DNA of 64,000 nucleotides from Psettodes erumei (taxonomy: Eukaryota; Chordata; Actinopteri; Pleuronectiformes; Psettodidae), in assembly GCA_016785225.1 (NCBI GenBank), contig JAFBJZ010000438.1, positions 2,304,001-2,368,000 of the forward strand, in the 5' to 3' direction. Of the stretch, positions 55,301 to 60,369 are shown one piece after another. Numbering within the stretch: position 1 is the stretch's first letter; every line of letters begins with the position of its first letter. The notes under the pieces are model-generated. The model saw only the letters and a program-made list of their open reading frames with translations, made no database searches and was not told where the DNA came from. Position numbers and translations under genes: made by a program.

Positions 55301-58300
55301 TATGGCTCAGCAATCTTCTCCTTTTCAACACCACACAAGTCATGTGTAATCCAAAATTCATGCTCCTGCAAAAGTGGCTCTACCACAGTGACCGAAAGAC
55401 AGCCCATTGATTGTATGTAGTAGTCTTTAACTCGTGTCCTGGTCAGTAATGAGGGAGGAGAAAACAGAAGGTTGCATAATGTAACTTCAACTCAAATGCA
55501 TCCATTTACCACTGCCACTCTATATCACAAAGTAAGCAAACAAATGTAAACACAATCACTATGAGGAATACAAATACAGTCTGATCACATAGGACACATC
55601 CATCTAGTGCTGGCGGGGGTGCTGTTAGTGGGTGACACCTGACACTGGACCATACAACCTATAAATCAAAACCACTGGTACTTTTCTTGTTCACACTCAA
55701 CGGAGTGGACATAATAACAAGAGTGATATACTTGATTTCATAAATATACATTGTTAGTGCTTGCCATTAAAGCAAGTAGCTGGTACTGCTAGAATCAGTA
55801 GTTCTTGACTCTGTACTGGATCATGCTTTTGTTTTTTACCCAGGCCACACAGAAAGCTTTTGGTTGCCAGAGTCCCCAGATGCTTGTTCTTCACTCATTT
55901 ATCAGAATAATCTCTAGTGAGCTTTAGTTCAGGAACAAGGATGAAAGATGCCTAATGGGAACAATCAGCAATTTAACTTCAAAGCTTCTTGATACCTGAA
56001 TGAAAGTGCGCTTTTAAATAAACATACTGTAAGACGAGGAAGGGAGAGTTTTGAAATCGCCGCAGCTAAGCTGGTGGACAGAGAGCGAGGTGATGCAACT
56101 CAACACTGGAAAGTCCCAATGATATCACAATGTGGAGAATGCAGTTTATTCTCCATTCTTAGAGAATAGCCTTGTGTTCACAATGTGTAACTGTAAAAAC
56201 CAGTCCTCCAGTAGCCCACTCTCTGCCTCCACAGCAGAAAACATTAACTGCCATTTCACTTCCAAACTAAAACAACAGCCAGTAGATCATTTTTACTGTG
56301 TGTATGTTATTACCTCAGGCCACAGGCACATAAATGATCTCTCAAGTCATATTGACAAGGGCTATTCGACTTTACAAGCAGCACTTGACTGCAGGATTAC
56401 ACAAATGTCTGCAGTGCATATGAGGATTCCAGATGACAGGTTGCGAGATAAGTGTTAGGAGGTCAGATGATGACAGTCAATCAGTCACATTAAAGCTTAC
56501 CTGATTGGAGTATCGCATGCTGACATTGCGCTGGTCCTGACGGGGCACATAGCGGTGGATGGGATCAATATCTTTGGGGCTGATCAGCTCGTCCACTGGA
56601 ATGTGAACACATAGCCGCACAGACGGGGAGGCAAATGTTTAAAAAAAGACAGACCAAAAAAATATTTCCTCATATCTAATGCACACACACACAAACACAA
56701 ACACACAATGGAGGCAAAGTGCATCCTTGGATTCAAGTCAGGGAGAAATTAAACAATATTTATGACCATTAAATATTCATGAATAATGAAAAAGGAATTG
56801 ATTTTTCAGCAATTCAGAATATTTTCTGTAACACACATACTGTGGCAGTTCTGCATTATTGATGAATGTACAGAGTAATTCTAATGCATGTGTAGGTTCG
56901 CATCACCAAACCAAAGCACACACACAAACACACACGGAGGCATACCAAGCAGCTTGGCTATGTTGTACAGGGCCTGACCCCACAGGAAGACCTTCCCATC
57001 ACGTCCAGAGTTGCTAGGGAAACGCTTCTGGCTTCCATGCTTGTTCTGCTCTGCCTCCACAAAATCAGCCGGTACATAGTAGTATTTGGGGATCACAGCG
57101 TGGCCTGGTATGAGAGACAAGGACTGTAAGTATTAAGTGTGTGCATGTAGAGAACAAGAACATCTTCATCTAGTCTGCATCTAGTTTCATCTAACATATA
57201 CTCACTTCCAGGATTCCACCATCATTGGATCTGTTAATTATGGATGGATGCCACTGATTTCCTTACTCTATCAAACATTACTTCTTAGCATGTGCATTTG
57301 CATTTACAGCTCAAATGACCTACTGAAAGAAACCCAGGTATATTTTATTTATCTATCTATTTTTGGAGATGCATTTATTTGGATAAAAAAATATCACACT
57401 CAAAAACACAGGTACAGGAACCAAGCAGTTTCTGACAAGTTGGTGCCAATTCAGGACCAATCTGGGTTTCAATAAAGGAACAGCTATTAAAGTCAGTGAA
57501 AGCAGCACACTTATGATGGTGCTGCCAGCCAACCTGCCAGCTGACGGGAGCCTTTCTGTGTGGAAACAAATGTTCTTCCTATGCCTGCATGGATCTCCTC
57601 CAGGTACTATTGCTTCCTTCCACAGTCCAGCAGCAGGTCAGGTGACTTATTGACTCTGCATTGCCCATAGTAGTAACTGTGAGTATTTTCTGTGTCTGCA
57701 TGACTCCATGATGCTGAGAACAGAGCTCTGCTCTTCTTGTCACTGAACATACTTCTTTGTGACTGCATGTTAACAGATGTTACTGTGACTGCTCCTAGTA
57801 ACCACTACCACAGCTTTTTTGTCAACTGGAAGTGACATTAGTGCGACACATGTCACTTTCTCCTCACTGCTGCAGCAAATATATTACTTAATAACCTCCT
57901 TTCCAGACAGAAATTGCTTGACACAATTGGGATGTTGTACTGAATGGAAAAAGTGAATAGGAATGGCTACTGTCTTATTATTAGAGTGCATTTTGGTTAC
58001 TCTGGTGCATAATGGTACCTCTGAAGGTACAAATTGTAGGGATTTAAAAATGGGCCGGTATATGTCAAGCATGAATCTTAACAAAGAAACATACAGTCTC
58101 AAAGTGTGGCACAACTCTGCTGAATTGCCCACTCAAGAGAGTACAGCAGCATGTCACACAGGCCTGCACACTGCATGTGTCTATGTATCATCAAAACAAT
58201 GGAAGCCCATGACTCCTGGGAGGATTCTGTTGGTTTAGCCATTTCATGGACATTAATGGAGAAAGAGAAAAAAGTACATTTTAAAAGCCAGCCAATTAAC

Positions 58301-60369
58301 TTCAGGAGTTGTATTAATATCATACAGAAACAGTACTCAGGCTCTTTAGAGACATCTGGGGCGGCTTCGGTCTGCTCCTGGTTCACATCATTATCCGTTC
58401 TGCACTCGCAGTTATTCTTGTTCTATTATGAAGGAATCAATAGAAACTCAAAGCTCTTGAAATCCCTATCATTCGACTGTCTCCCCTCACAGCAATGGTG
58501 CAGGTGAATATGAAATCCATGCTCTTTGCTCATGAGAAAAGGCTGGGTTCACTTGAATGCATCGCCTCTGTGAACTGCGGTCACAGCATGTGGTGTATGA
58601 ATATGGATAACATGATTTAATAAGAGAGTTTTTTCATTGCTAGAGGGAGGGAGAGAATGAGGTAGACTCAGAAGTTCCAAAACGAACCACAGTGATATGA
58701 CAAATGAGACAAAGTTGCACTTGTGAGTTTGTTCTTACATTCCTAAAGTTTCCACCTGGTTAACTCTCTGAAACTGTGTGTGTTTGAGTAAGTTTATGTG
58801 ATAACTCACCTTCATAAGAGTGAAAGATGATGGGTTCAAGGAGGTCCTGGTATTCTTGAACCTGAGCTTTATTTCCTCTGAACACCCCTGCAACACACAC
58901 ACAAAGTCAGTGGGAAAAAACCAACAATCAACAGCTACTGCACATTCTGTACAAATGTATACAACAGCTGTGCTAGAGTAAGTAAATGTGCAGCAGAGGC
59001 AATACACAAATATACATAAAAATGTATCTGGCACAGCAACAGCCAAATGCTTGCATGACAATGATCTGTGGTTTCATGTCTATAAACAACTCATTTCACA
59101 TTACCTCCACTGTTAATACAGTGGGGAAAATAAGTACTTGATACACTACCGATCTTGCAAGTTTTCCCACTTACAAAGAATGGAGAGGTCTGTAATGTTT
59201 ATAGGTACACTTCAACTGTGAGAGACAGAATCTAAAAAAAATCTGTATGGAGGAGTGGGCCAAAATCCCTGCTGCAGTGTGTGAAAACCTGGTCAAGAAC
59301 TCCAGGAAACATCTGACCTCTGTAGTTGTAAACAAAGGTTTCTGTACCAAATACTTATTTCATGCAATAAAATGCAAATTAATTATTTAAAAATCATACA
59401 ATGTGTTTTTCTGGATTTCTTTTTACATTCTGTCTCTCACAGTTGAAGTGTACCTACGATTAAAATTACAGACCTCTCCATTCTTTGTAAGTGGGAAAAC
59501 TTGCAAGATCAGCAGTGTATCAAATACTTATTTTCCCCACTGTATAAAAATATTGCAGCAGATTTAATGTGAATGCACTGTTGAGTGCTTCACCAATGAA
59601 AGACACCGCATCTAACTGAGCAGCAATTGTAATTGTAATCATTTTTGTTCAAATAATCCCCAAACAGGCCTCTGCTCTTTTATGATCAAATGTTTAATAC
59701 GAGTCAAGTAAATGTAAATTCAACATGTTGATATGGCCTCCAACAAGAACAAAGTCTCTTCAGGGCCCCTTATGTACTGTAGGCTTACAGTACTGAAATT
59801 TCTTGTAGTTGTCACAGTAGCTGTCACGGTACGCTCAGTGTTTTTTTTTCCACATTAGCTACACAAAATAGTTTTTTCTAAATAAAGCTTTCTAACTTTA
59901 CGGTTTACTTTGTATTTGTCTTTGTTTTAGCCGACTGGGTCAGTTTATTGGACATTTTATGCTTCTTGAGCTTTTGCGAGATGGTCCCATAAAGATGAAC
60001 AGTTGGAGTCTGAGATGACACCTGAGACTGTTCGTTCCTAAAAATGTCAGAGTGTAAACTGGCATGAGGGTGATTCAATGTTTGATTTCACATTTTATTT
60101 TGGAAAAACTATCCTCCTTATCTTACCGTTCCCTCGAGTCCACAAACAAATTTCACACATCACATCTTTTTAAAAAGTGTCTCTAAGTCCTCTAAAACCT
60201 TGAAAACATCAAAATGTAATTTTCCTGTCAAATGCTTTGGTTTGGTCTTCTATCTTGCCAATGACCCACTTGAGGCGTCATAACAGCAGCTACGGGTAAA
60301 ACAAGGCTTACCGTCAATCATCATGTAGATGAAAAATATGGGAAACTCGCACTCGATTCCATCAAAAAG
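15618..60369 (-). CDS. phkb: PHKB, phosphorylase b kinase regulatory subunit beta (spliced; 5' end outside window)
   Basis: PHKB is the beta regulatory subunit of the cytosolic (alpha-beta-gamma-delta)4 phosphorylase kinase, which activates glycogen phosphorylase in glycogen breakdown. Seen: 22 exons on the minus strand, each with AG/GT borders, joining in frame to 737 codons plus a stop for either isoform. The translation matches the family along its length, with landmarks such as [128 protein letters not shown] and a C-terminal CSVS. Family knowledge: the N-terminal part is a GH15 glucoamylase-like domain; only its end is here. Missing: the start codon and roughly the first 350 residues, beyond 64000. 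It is PHKB rather than PHKA because of the C-terminal sequence and the duplicated exon pair. Exon numbers below assume 33 exons and are inferred by counting back. Confidence 0.97.
16010..16150 (-). CDS. phkb: PHKB coding exon (exon 32 equivalent)
   Basis: 141 nt, phase 0 at both ends, acceptor GAGTAG, donor CAG/GTACAA. It encodes [40 protein letters not shown] and IEGIEKQ. The [14 protein letters not shown] motif is diagnostic of phosphorylase kinase regulatory subunits. Confidence 0.97.
16401..16508 (-). CDS. phkb: PHKB coding exon (exon 31 equivalent)
   Basis: 108 nt, phase 0 at both ends, acceptor CTGTAG, donor GAG/GTAAGC. It encodes QPTLSDMTMYEMNFSLLVEA and MLKNIVLPEYRQIIVE. The LSDMTMYEMNFSLLVE block matches the family closely. 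Confidence 0.97.
16509..18066 (-). other. PHKB intron 30-31
   Basis: 1.56-kb intron. It contains a SINE-like repeat on the opposite strand near 17251-17428; no other feature seen. Confidence 0.9.
17251..17428 (+). repeat. SINE-like fish interspersed repeat, 3' half
   Basis: Contains CCTGTGATAGACTGG, CAGGGTGTACCCTGGCTCTC, CAGCTGGGATTGACCCC and ends in ATGGATGGACGGATGG. These are hallmarks of a widespread fish retroposon tail. Inserted antisense to PHKB. Confidence 0.75.
18067..18196 (-). CDS. phkb: PHKB coding exon (exon 30 equivalent)
   Basis: 130 nt, acceptor GCCTCAG, donor CAG/GTACCT. It encodes [20 protein letters not shown] and DRVWQILERTPNGILVAGTH then LPQ. The [15 protein letters not shown] and WQILERTPNGI motifs are strong hallmarks of the PHKA/PHKB family. 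Confidence 0.97.
18197..18555 (-). other. PHKB intron 29-30
   Basis: 359-nt intron, largely filled by a decayed fish interspersed repeat (about 18296-18460). Confidence 0.9.
18296..18460 (+). repeat. Decayed fish interspersed repeat
   Basis: AAACTTTAATAATTCCCATG then GGGGAATTGGGTTGCGGCAG resemble the common fish motif 'ACTTTATTGATCCC...GGGAAATT..GCAGCAGCAG'. Class not settled. Confidence 0.5.
18556..18690 (-). CDS. phkb: PHKB coding exon (exon 29 equivalent)
   Basis: 135 nt, acceptor CTCCAG, donor AG/GTACCC (weak at +4 and +5). It encodes WIVQAMKHELKIRAGDMPPQ and DIYQMSPSDIKQLLLDVLQP followed by QHTG and a split Arg. The LSPSxxKQLLLDxLQPQ-type motif is shared with the family. Confidence 0.96.
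18691..19339 (-). other. PHKB intron 28-29
   Basis: 649-nt intron of unremarkable AT-rich DNA. Confidence 0.9.
19340..19545 (-). CDS. phkb: PHKB coding exon (exon 28 equivalent), common exon after the alternative pair
   Basis: 206 nt, the largest coding exon seen. Acceptor ATTACCAG, donor GG/GTGAGG. It encodes VTLGLFGHEEEVISNPLSPG, then VIQGIIYSKCSPHGGEREAV, LQQELVIHIGWIISNNPELF and SGMLKIRV plus two bases of Gly. It is visibly more GC-rich than its flanking introns. Joining it directly to exon 25 makes an immediate TGA. Confidence 0.97.
19546..20722 (-). other. PHKB intron 27-28
   Basis: 1.18-kb intron downstream of alternative exon B. The side next to exon 28 is TG-rich on the sense strand (about 19546-19600). 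Nothing else recognised. Confidence 0.9.
20723..20813 (-). CDS. phkb: PHKB alternative exon B of a mutually exclusive pair (exon 27 equivalent)
   Basis: 91 nt, acceptor CACTAG, full-consensus donor CAG/GTAAGT. It encodes SVVRLAASLLTKLVDSLAPS and ITSVLVHGKQ. It matches the SVVR.AASLL..VDSLAPSIT version of mammalian PHKB. Read after exon A it hits TAA at 20778-20780, so inclusion of both exons would be non-productive. Tissue use cannot be told from sequence. Confidence 0.95.
20814..22853 (-). other. PHKB intron between the two alternative exons
   Basis: 2.04-kb intron between exons A and B. It is too long for simple steric exclusion of splicing. Sense-strand motif GTTAGCTG occurs twice just after exon A (22781-22788, 22793-22800) and once just before exon B (20862-20869). 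Confidence 0.88.
22854..22944 (-). CDS. phkb: PHKB alternative exon A of a mutually exclusive pair (exon 26 equivalent)
   Basis: 91 nt, acceptor CTATAG, donor CAG/GTAATG. It encodes LAVRHAASIIKKCASSIAPH and [10 protein letters not shown] after one base completing Trp. It matches the LAVR...[9 protein letters not shown]..VHGKQ version of mammalian PHKB. Partner exon at 20723-20813 has the same length, same phase and 17 of 30 identical residues. Only one of the two can be used in a productive mRNA. Confidence 0.96.
22945..23291 (-). other. PHKB intron 25-26
   Basis: 347-nt intron upstream of alternative exon A, beginning with a weak donor (GTCTGA). No repeat recognised. Confidence 0.88.
23292..23349 (-). 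CDS. phkb: PHKB coding exon (exon 25 equivalent), precedes the alternative pair
   Basis: 58 nt, acceptor ATTCCAG, encoding NLMDELERIYRRAGSRKL plus two bases of Trp. The donor is TTTG/GTCTGA, poor at +3 and +4. No other GT nearby keeps the Trp codon and the phase-2 join that both alternative exons need. The intron before it is only 159 nt and carries a Tc1-like terminal-repeat scrap at 23392-23420. Confidence 0.93.
23392..23420. mobile_element. Tc1-like terminal-repeat remnant inside a 159-nt intron
   Basis: CAGTCATATCCAAAAGTTTG preceded by TA resembles a Tc1-type terminus. No partner end was found nearby. Confidence 0.4.
23509..23590 (-). CDS. phkb: PHKB coding exon (exon 24 equivalent)
   Basis: 82 nt, acceptor GTGCAG, donor G/GTAAGC. 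It encodes DCNCLASQAQLAGILLRREG and PDFLAKD, then one base of a Glu codon. The CLASQA and LL(K/R)REGP motifs match the family. Confidence 0.95.
23591..24771 (-). other. PHKB intron 23-24
   Basis: 1.18-kb intron, AT-rich, no recognised feature. Confidence 0.88.
24772..24934 (-). CDS. phkb: PHKB coding exon (exon 23 equivalent), with phospho-site region
   Basis: 163 nt, acceptor GTGCACAG, donor CAT/GTGAGT. It encodes ISEFKSFEELELPKHSKVKR, then QTSTPNASELEQQPE and a segment ending QKFH. Family knowledge: the basic KVKRQ-S-S-TP segment of mammalian PHKB is a phosphorylation region. Here the first Ser is Thr and the second Ser is kept. It is a hydrophilic and probably flexible linker. Confidence 0.96.
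25223..25281 (-). CDS. phkb: PHKB coding exon (exon 22 equivalent)
   Basis: 59 nt, acceptor CTTTTAG, donor GA/GTAAGA. It encodes TLISGAVVEQLDFLRVNEA and a split Glu. The ISGAVVEQLDFLR block is a direct family match; the residues after it vary between vertebrates. Confidence 0.95.
25282..27651 (-). other. PHKB intron 21-22
   Basis: 2.37-kb intron, AT-rich, with TTTAT-type low-complexity sequence near 27460-27525. No gene seen. Confidence 0.88.
27652..27742 (-). CDS. phkb: PHKB coding exon (exon 21 equivalent)
   Basis: 91 nt, acceptor CAACAG, donor CAG/GTTTGT (weaker than consensus at +3 and +4). It encodes [20 protein letters not shown] and GVKVHVDRLQ. The run of five Gs at the border is read as one acceptor G plus four exon bases, which restores the split Lys and the GSRFNP motif. 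Confidence 0.96.
27743..28395 (-). other. PHKB intron 20-21
   Basis: 653-nt intron. A purine-rich GA stretch lies at about 28145-28370 on the plus strand. Confidence 0.88.
28396..28478 (-). CDS. phkb: PHKB coding exon (exon 20 equivalent)
   Basis: 83 nt, starting in phase 0 and ending in phase 2. Donor is AA/GTAATA. The acceptor is TG-rich and ends CTGCAG. It encodes NALQFIKQCWKMQGRPLFLV and LIREDNI with a split Lys. The FIKQxWKM and RPLFLVLIRED motifs identify it. Confidence 0.96.
28479..29496 (-). other. PHKB intron 19-20
   Basis: 1.02-kb intron carrying half of a palindromic fish mini-repeat at about 29070-29300. Confidence 0.88.
29070..29300. repeat. Half copy of the same palindromic MITE-like repeat
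   Basis: TTTGACATTTTGGGAATAAC, then GTGAGAAGACTGATACCATT, GGTGTTGGTGGGCAGATTTT and TTATGCTAAGATAAGC follow the order expected for one arm of this repeat. Confidence 0.6.
29497..29601 (-). CDS. phkb: PHKB coding exon (exon 19 equivalent)
   Basis: 105 nt, phase 0 at both ends, acceptor CTCCAG, consensus donor AAG/GTAAGT. It encodes IYRILGKTVVCYPIVFDLSD and FYLSQDVMLLIDDIK. It is close to the mammalian sequence throughout, with conservative changes such as Ile to Val and Met to Leu. Confidence 0.97.
29602..30368 (-). other. PHKB intron 18-19
   Basis: 767-nt intron with scattered CA-rich stretches; nothing else recognised. Confidence 0.88.
30369..30452 (-). CDS. phkb: PHKB coding exon (exon 18 equivalent)
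   Basis: 84 nt, phase 0 at both ends, so it could be skipped without a frame change. Acceptor CTGTAG, donor AAG/GTATATG. It encodes [20 protein letters not shown] and VGCIGTCK. The LGLSGRP and GCIGT motifs are family hallmarks. Confidence 0.95.
30453..37789 (-). other. PHKB intron 17-18 (7.3 kb)
   Basis: Long intron. Contains a SINE-like repeat (about 33735-33932) and a degenerate SINE scrap near 33484-33560. An open frame of 190 codons on the minus strand (34740-35312) has no recognisable family or exon borders. No nested gene is supported. Confidence 0.85.
33735..33932 (+). repeat. SINE-like fish interspersed repeat, 3' half
   Basis: Same family as at 17251: ACTGTGATAGACTGGTGACC, CAGGGCGTATGCCACCCTCG, CAGCAGGGATTGGCTCCAGC and a GATGGATGGATG tail at 33920. 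Antisense to PHKB. Confidence 0.78.
37790..37883 (-). CDS. phkb: PHKB coding exon (exon 17 equivalent)
   Basis: 94 nt, donor AAG/GTAAGA. It encodes [20 protein letters not shown] and IQIWPQKELVK after the base completing a split Arg. The acceptor region is almost pure (TG)n on the sense strand, directly followed by CAG. A second CAG lies 6 nt inside the exon, but only the outer one keeps the family residues Leu-Gln. Confidence 0.96.
37884..38657 (-). other. PHKB intron 16-17
   Basis: 774-nt intron whose 3' end is a (TG)n repeat running into the acceptor of exon 17. Confidence 0.9.
37887..37912 (+). repeat. (CA)13 microsatellite adjoining a splice acceptor
   Basis: On the gene strand this is (TG)13 followed directly by CAG, the 3' splice site of exon 17. 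Confidence 0.95.
38658..38713 (-). CDS. phkb: PHKB coding exon (exon 16 equivalent)
   Basis: 56 nt, acceptor CTCACAG, donor AG/GTAATG, ending in phase 2. It encodes GPITNDVVIHVALIAESQ plus a split Arg. This small exon is isolated between a 17.8-kb intron and a 0.8-kb intron. The VHVALIAESQR-type motif of the family identifies it. Confidence 0.95.
39175..39352 (+). repeat. SINE-like fish repeat, 5' half, ending in an A-rich tract
   Basis: CAGCACTGTCGCCTCATTGA, GGCCTTTCTGTGTGGGTTTT and CTAAATTGCCTGTAGGTGTG mark the 5' part of the same retroposon family. It ends at a run of 17 A (about 39335-39351). Confidence 0.65.
40824..40859 (+). repeat. (TG)n microsatellite with GCG interruptions
   Basis: TG array bounded by TGCG variants. 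Confidence 0.93.
42973..43003 (+). other. Perfect 13-bp inverted repeat (hairpin)
   Basis: Arm CTGGTATCATAGC at 42973-42985, loop AGGAG, exact complement at 42991-43003. Confidence 0.9.
43052..43077 (+). other. Perfect 11-bp inverted repeat (hairpin)
   Basis: Arm GAATGTGAGTC at 43052-43062, loop TGTT, exact complement at 43067-43077. Confidence 0.9.
43150..43400. repeat. Palindromic MITE-like fish repeat
   Basis: Left arm AACTTAGCATAAAGGCTGAA (43157 region) pairs with TTTCCAGTCTTTATACTAAG (43330 region). The segment CAGTGACTTC/CT/GAAGTCACTG lies in between. This is the layout of an abundant palindromic fish mini-element, here decayed. Confidence 0.65.
43599..43661 (+). repeat. (GT)31 microsatellite
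   Basis: Uninterrupted GT array of about 62 nt. Confidence 0.97.
44404..45066 (+). repeat. 660-nt polypyrimidine tract (degenerate TTCC/TTCT/TTTC)
   Basis: Plus strand is overwhelmingly C and T with few purines; the PHKB pre-mRNA is therefore purine-rich here. Open frames of up to 161 codons in it are a compositional artefact. Confidence 0.9.
45173..45224 (+). repeat. Compound (TC)n(AC)n microsatellite
   Basis: About 17 TC units followed by about 9 AC units. Confidence 0.95.
45324..45389 (+). repeat. Perfect 33-bp tandem duplication
   Basis: Unit 45324-45356 is repeated without a mismatch at 45357-45389; it starts CATTCTGATGTTAGGC. Confidence 0.95.
46655..46688 (+). repeat. (GT)16 microsatellite
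   Basis: GT array. Confidence 0.94.
49085..49128 (+). repeat. (GT)22 microsatellite
   Basis: Uninterrupted GT array. Confidence 0.96.
52259..52332 (+). repeat. (AC)n microsatellite, about 36 units
   Basis: Longest AC array in the window; one G interruption near its start. Confidence 0.96.
53944..54190. mobile_element. Decayed Tc1-like derived repeat
   Basis: Starts TACAGTTGTATGCAAGAGTT, like the ACAG-TTGTGTGCAAAAGTTTGGG ends of fish Tc1-type elements. A second related segment, GGCATGTGCAAAAGC, lies near 54150. No coding remnant is seen; boundaries are approximate. Confidence 0.55.
56501..56595 (-). CDS. phkb: PHKB coding exon (exon 15 equivalent)
   Basis: 95 nt, acceptor ATTCCAG, donor CAG/GTAAGC in phase 0. 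It encodes a split Val, then DELISPKDIDPIHRYVPRQD and QRNVSMRYSNQ. The split codon joins exactly to the G left by the preceding exon. The intron that follows is the largest in the window (17.8 kb). Confidence 0.96.
56596..56945 (-). other. PHKB intron 14-15
   Basis: 350-nt intron, AT-rich with a short CA tract near 56683; nothing else seen. Confidence 0.88.
56946..57104 (-). CDS. phkb: PHKB coding exon (exon 14 equivalent)
   Basis: 159 nt, acceptor ATACCAG, donor G/GTATGC. It encodes 52 full codons, including [19 protein letters not shown] and [20 protein letters not shown]. This is one of the best conserved parts of the subunit, near the C-terminal end of the glucoamylase-like fold. The family usually has Cys where this exon has Ser in SNSGRDG. 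Confidence 0.97.
57105..58809 (-). other. PHKB intron 13-14
   Basis: 1.7-kb intron with a decayed SINE-like copy at about 57530-57700. Confidence 0.88.
57530..57700 (+). repeat. Decayed SINE-like fish repeat, middle part
   Basis: CCTTTCTGTGTGG, then CTCCAGGTACTATTGCTTCC and TTCCACAGTCCAGCAGCAGG follow the order of the same repeat family with many substitutions. Confidence 0.5.
58810..58887 (-). CDS. phkb: PHKB coding exon (exon 13 equivalent)
   Basis: 78 nt. The acceptor is TTGCAG and the donor is G/GTGAGT. It encodes VFRGNKAQVQEYQDLLEP and then IIFHSYE, with split Gly codons on both sides. The VFRGN and VQEYQDLL segments match the family directly; the HSYE end is more variable. Part of the glucoamylase-like domain. 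Confidence 0.95.
58888..60311 (-). other. PHKB intron 12-13
   Basis: 1.4-kb intron with a complete 424-bp Tc1-like mini-transposon at 59119-59542. Confidence 0.9.
59119..59542 (+). mobile_element. Tc1-like (Tc1/mariner) internally deleted mini-transposon with intact long inverted repeats
   Basis: The element begins CAGTGGGGAAAATAAGTA and ends with its complement. It is flanked on both sides by TA (59117-59118 and 59543-59544), the target duplication of Tc1/mariner elements. Terminal inverted repeats are about 120 bp and nearly identical. Between them lies a remnant reading AKIPAAVCENLVKNSRKHL on the plus strand, like the C-terminal end of Tc1 transposase. The catalytic region is absent, so it could move only with transposase supplied by another copy. 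Confidence 0.92.
60312..60369 (-). CDS. phkb: PHKB coding exon (exon 12 equivalent), most 5' in window
   Basis: 58 nt, starting in phase 0 after a CTCCAG acceptor and ending after the first base of a Gly codon at a GTAAGC donor. It encodes LFDGIECEFPIFFIYMMID plus the split Gly. This hydrophobic stretch belongs to the glucoamylase-like domain. The exon before it should end in a sequence like KPAEIK; nothing of that kind was found up to 64000. Confidence 0.93.

Larger units (their letters stand above)
38714..56500 (-). other. PHKB intron 15-16 (17.8 kb)
   Basis: The largest intron in the window. It holds SINE-like and MITE-like repeats, several long (CA/TG)n arrays, a 660-nt pyrimidine tract, a perfect 33-bp tandem duplication, perfect hairpins near 42973-43077 and a Tc1-like derivative at about 53944-54190. 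No protein family or RNA gene was recognised on either strand. Confidence 0.85.

Noticed and set aside
55210..55407. 65-codon minus-strand frame with a protein-like composition
   Set aside because: No family recognised and no consistent splice borders joining it to PHKB; exons on both sides already join in frame without it.
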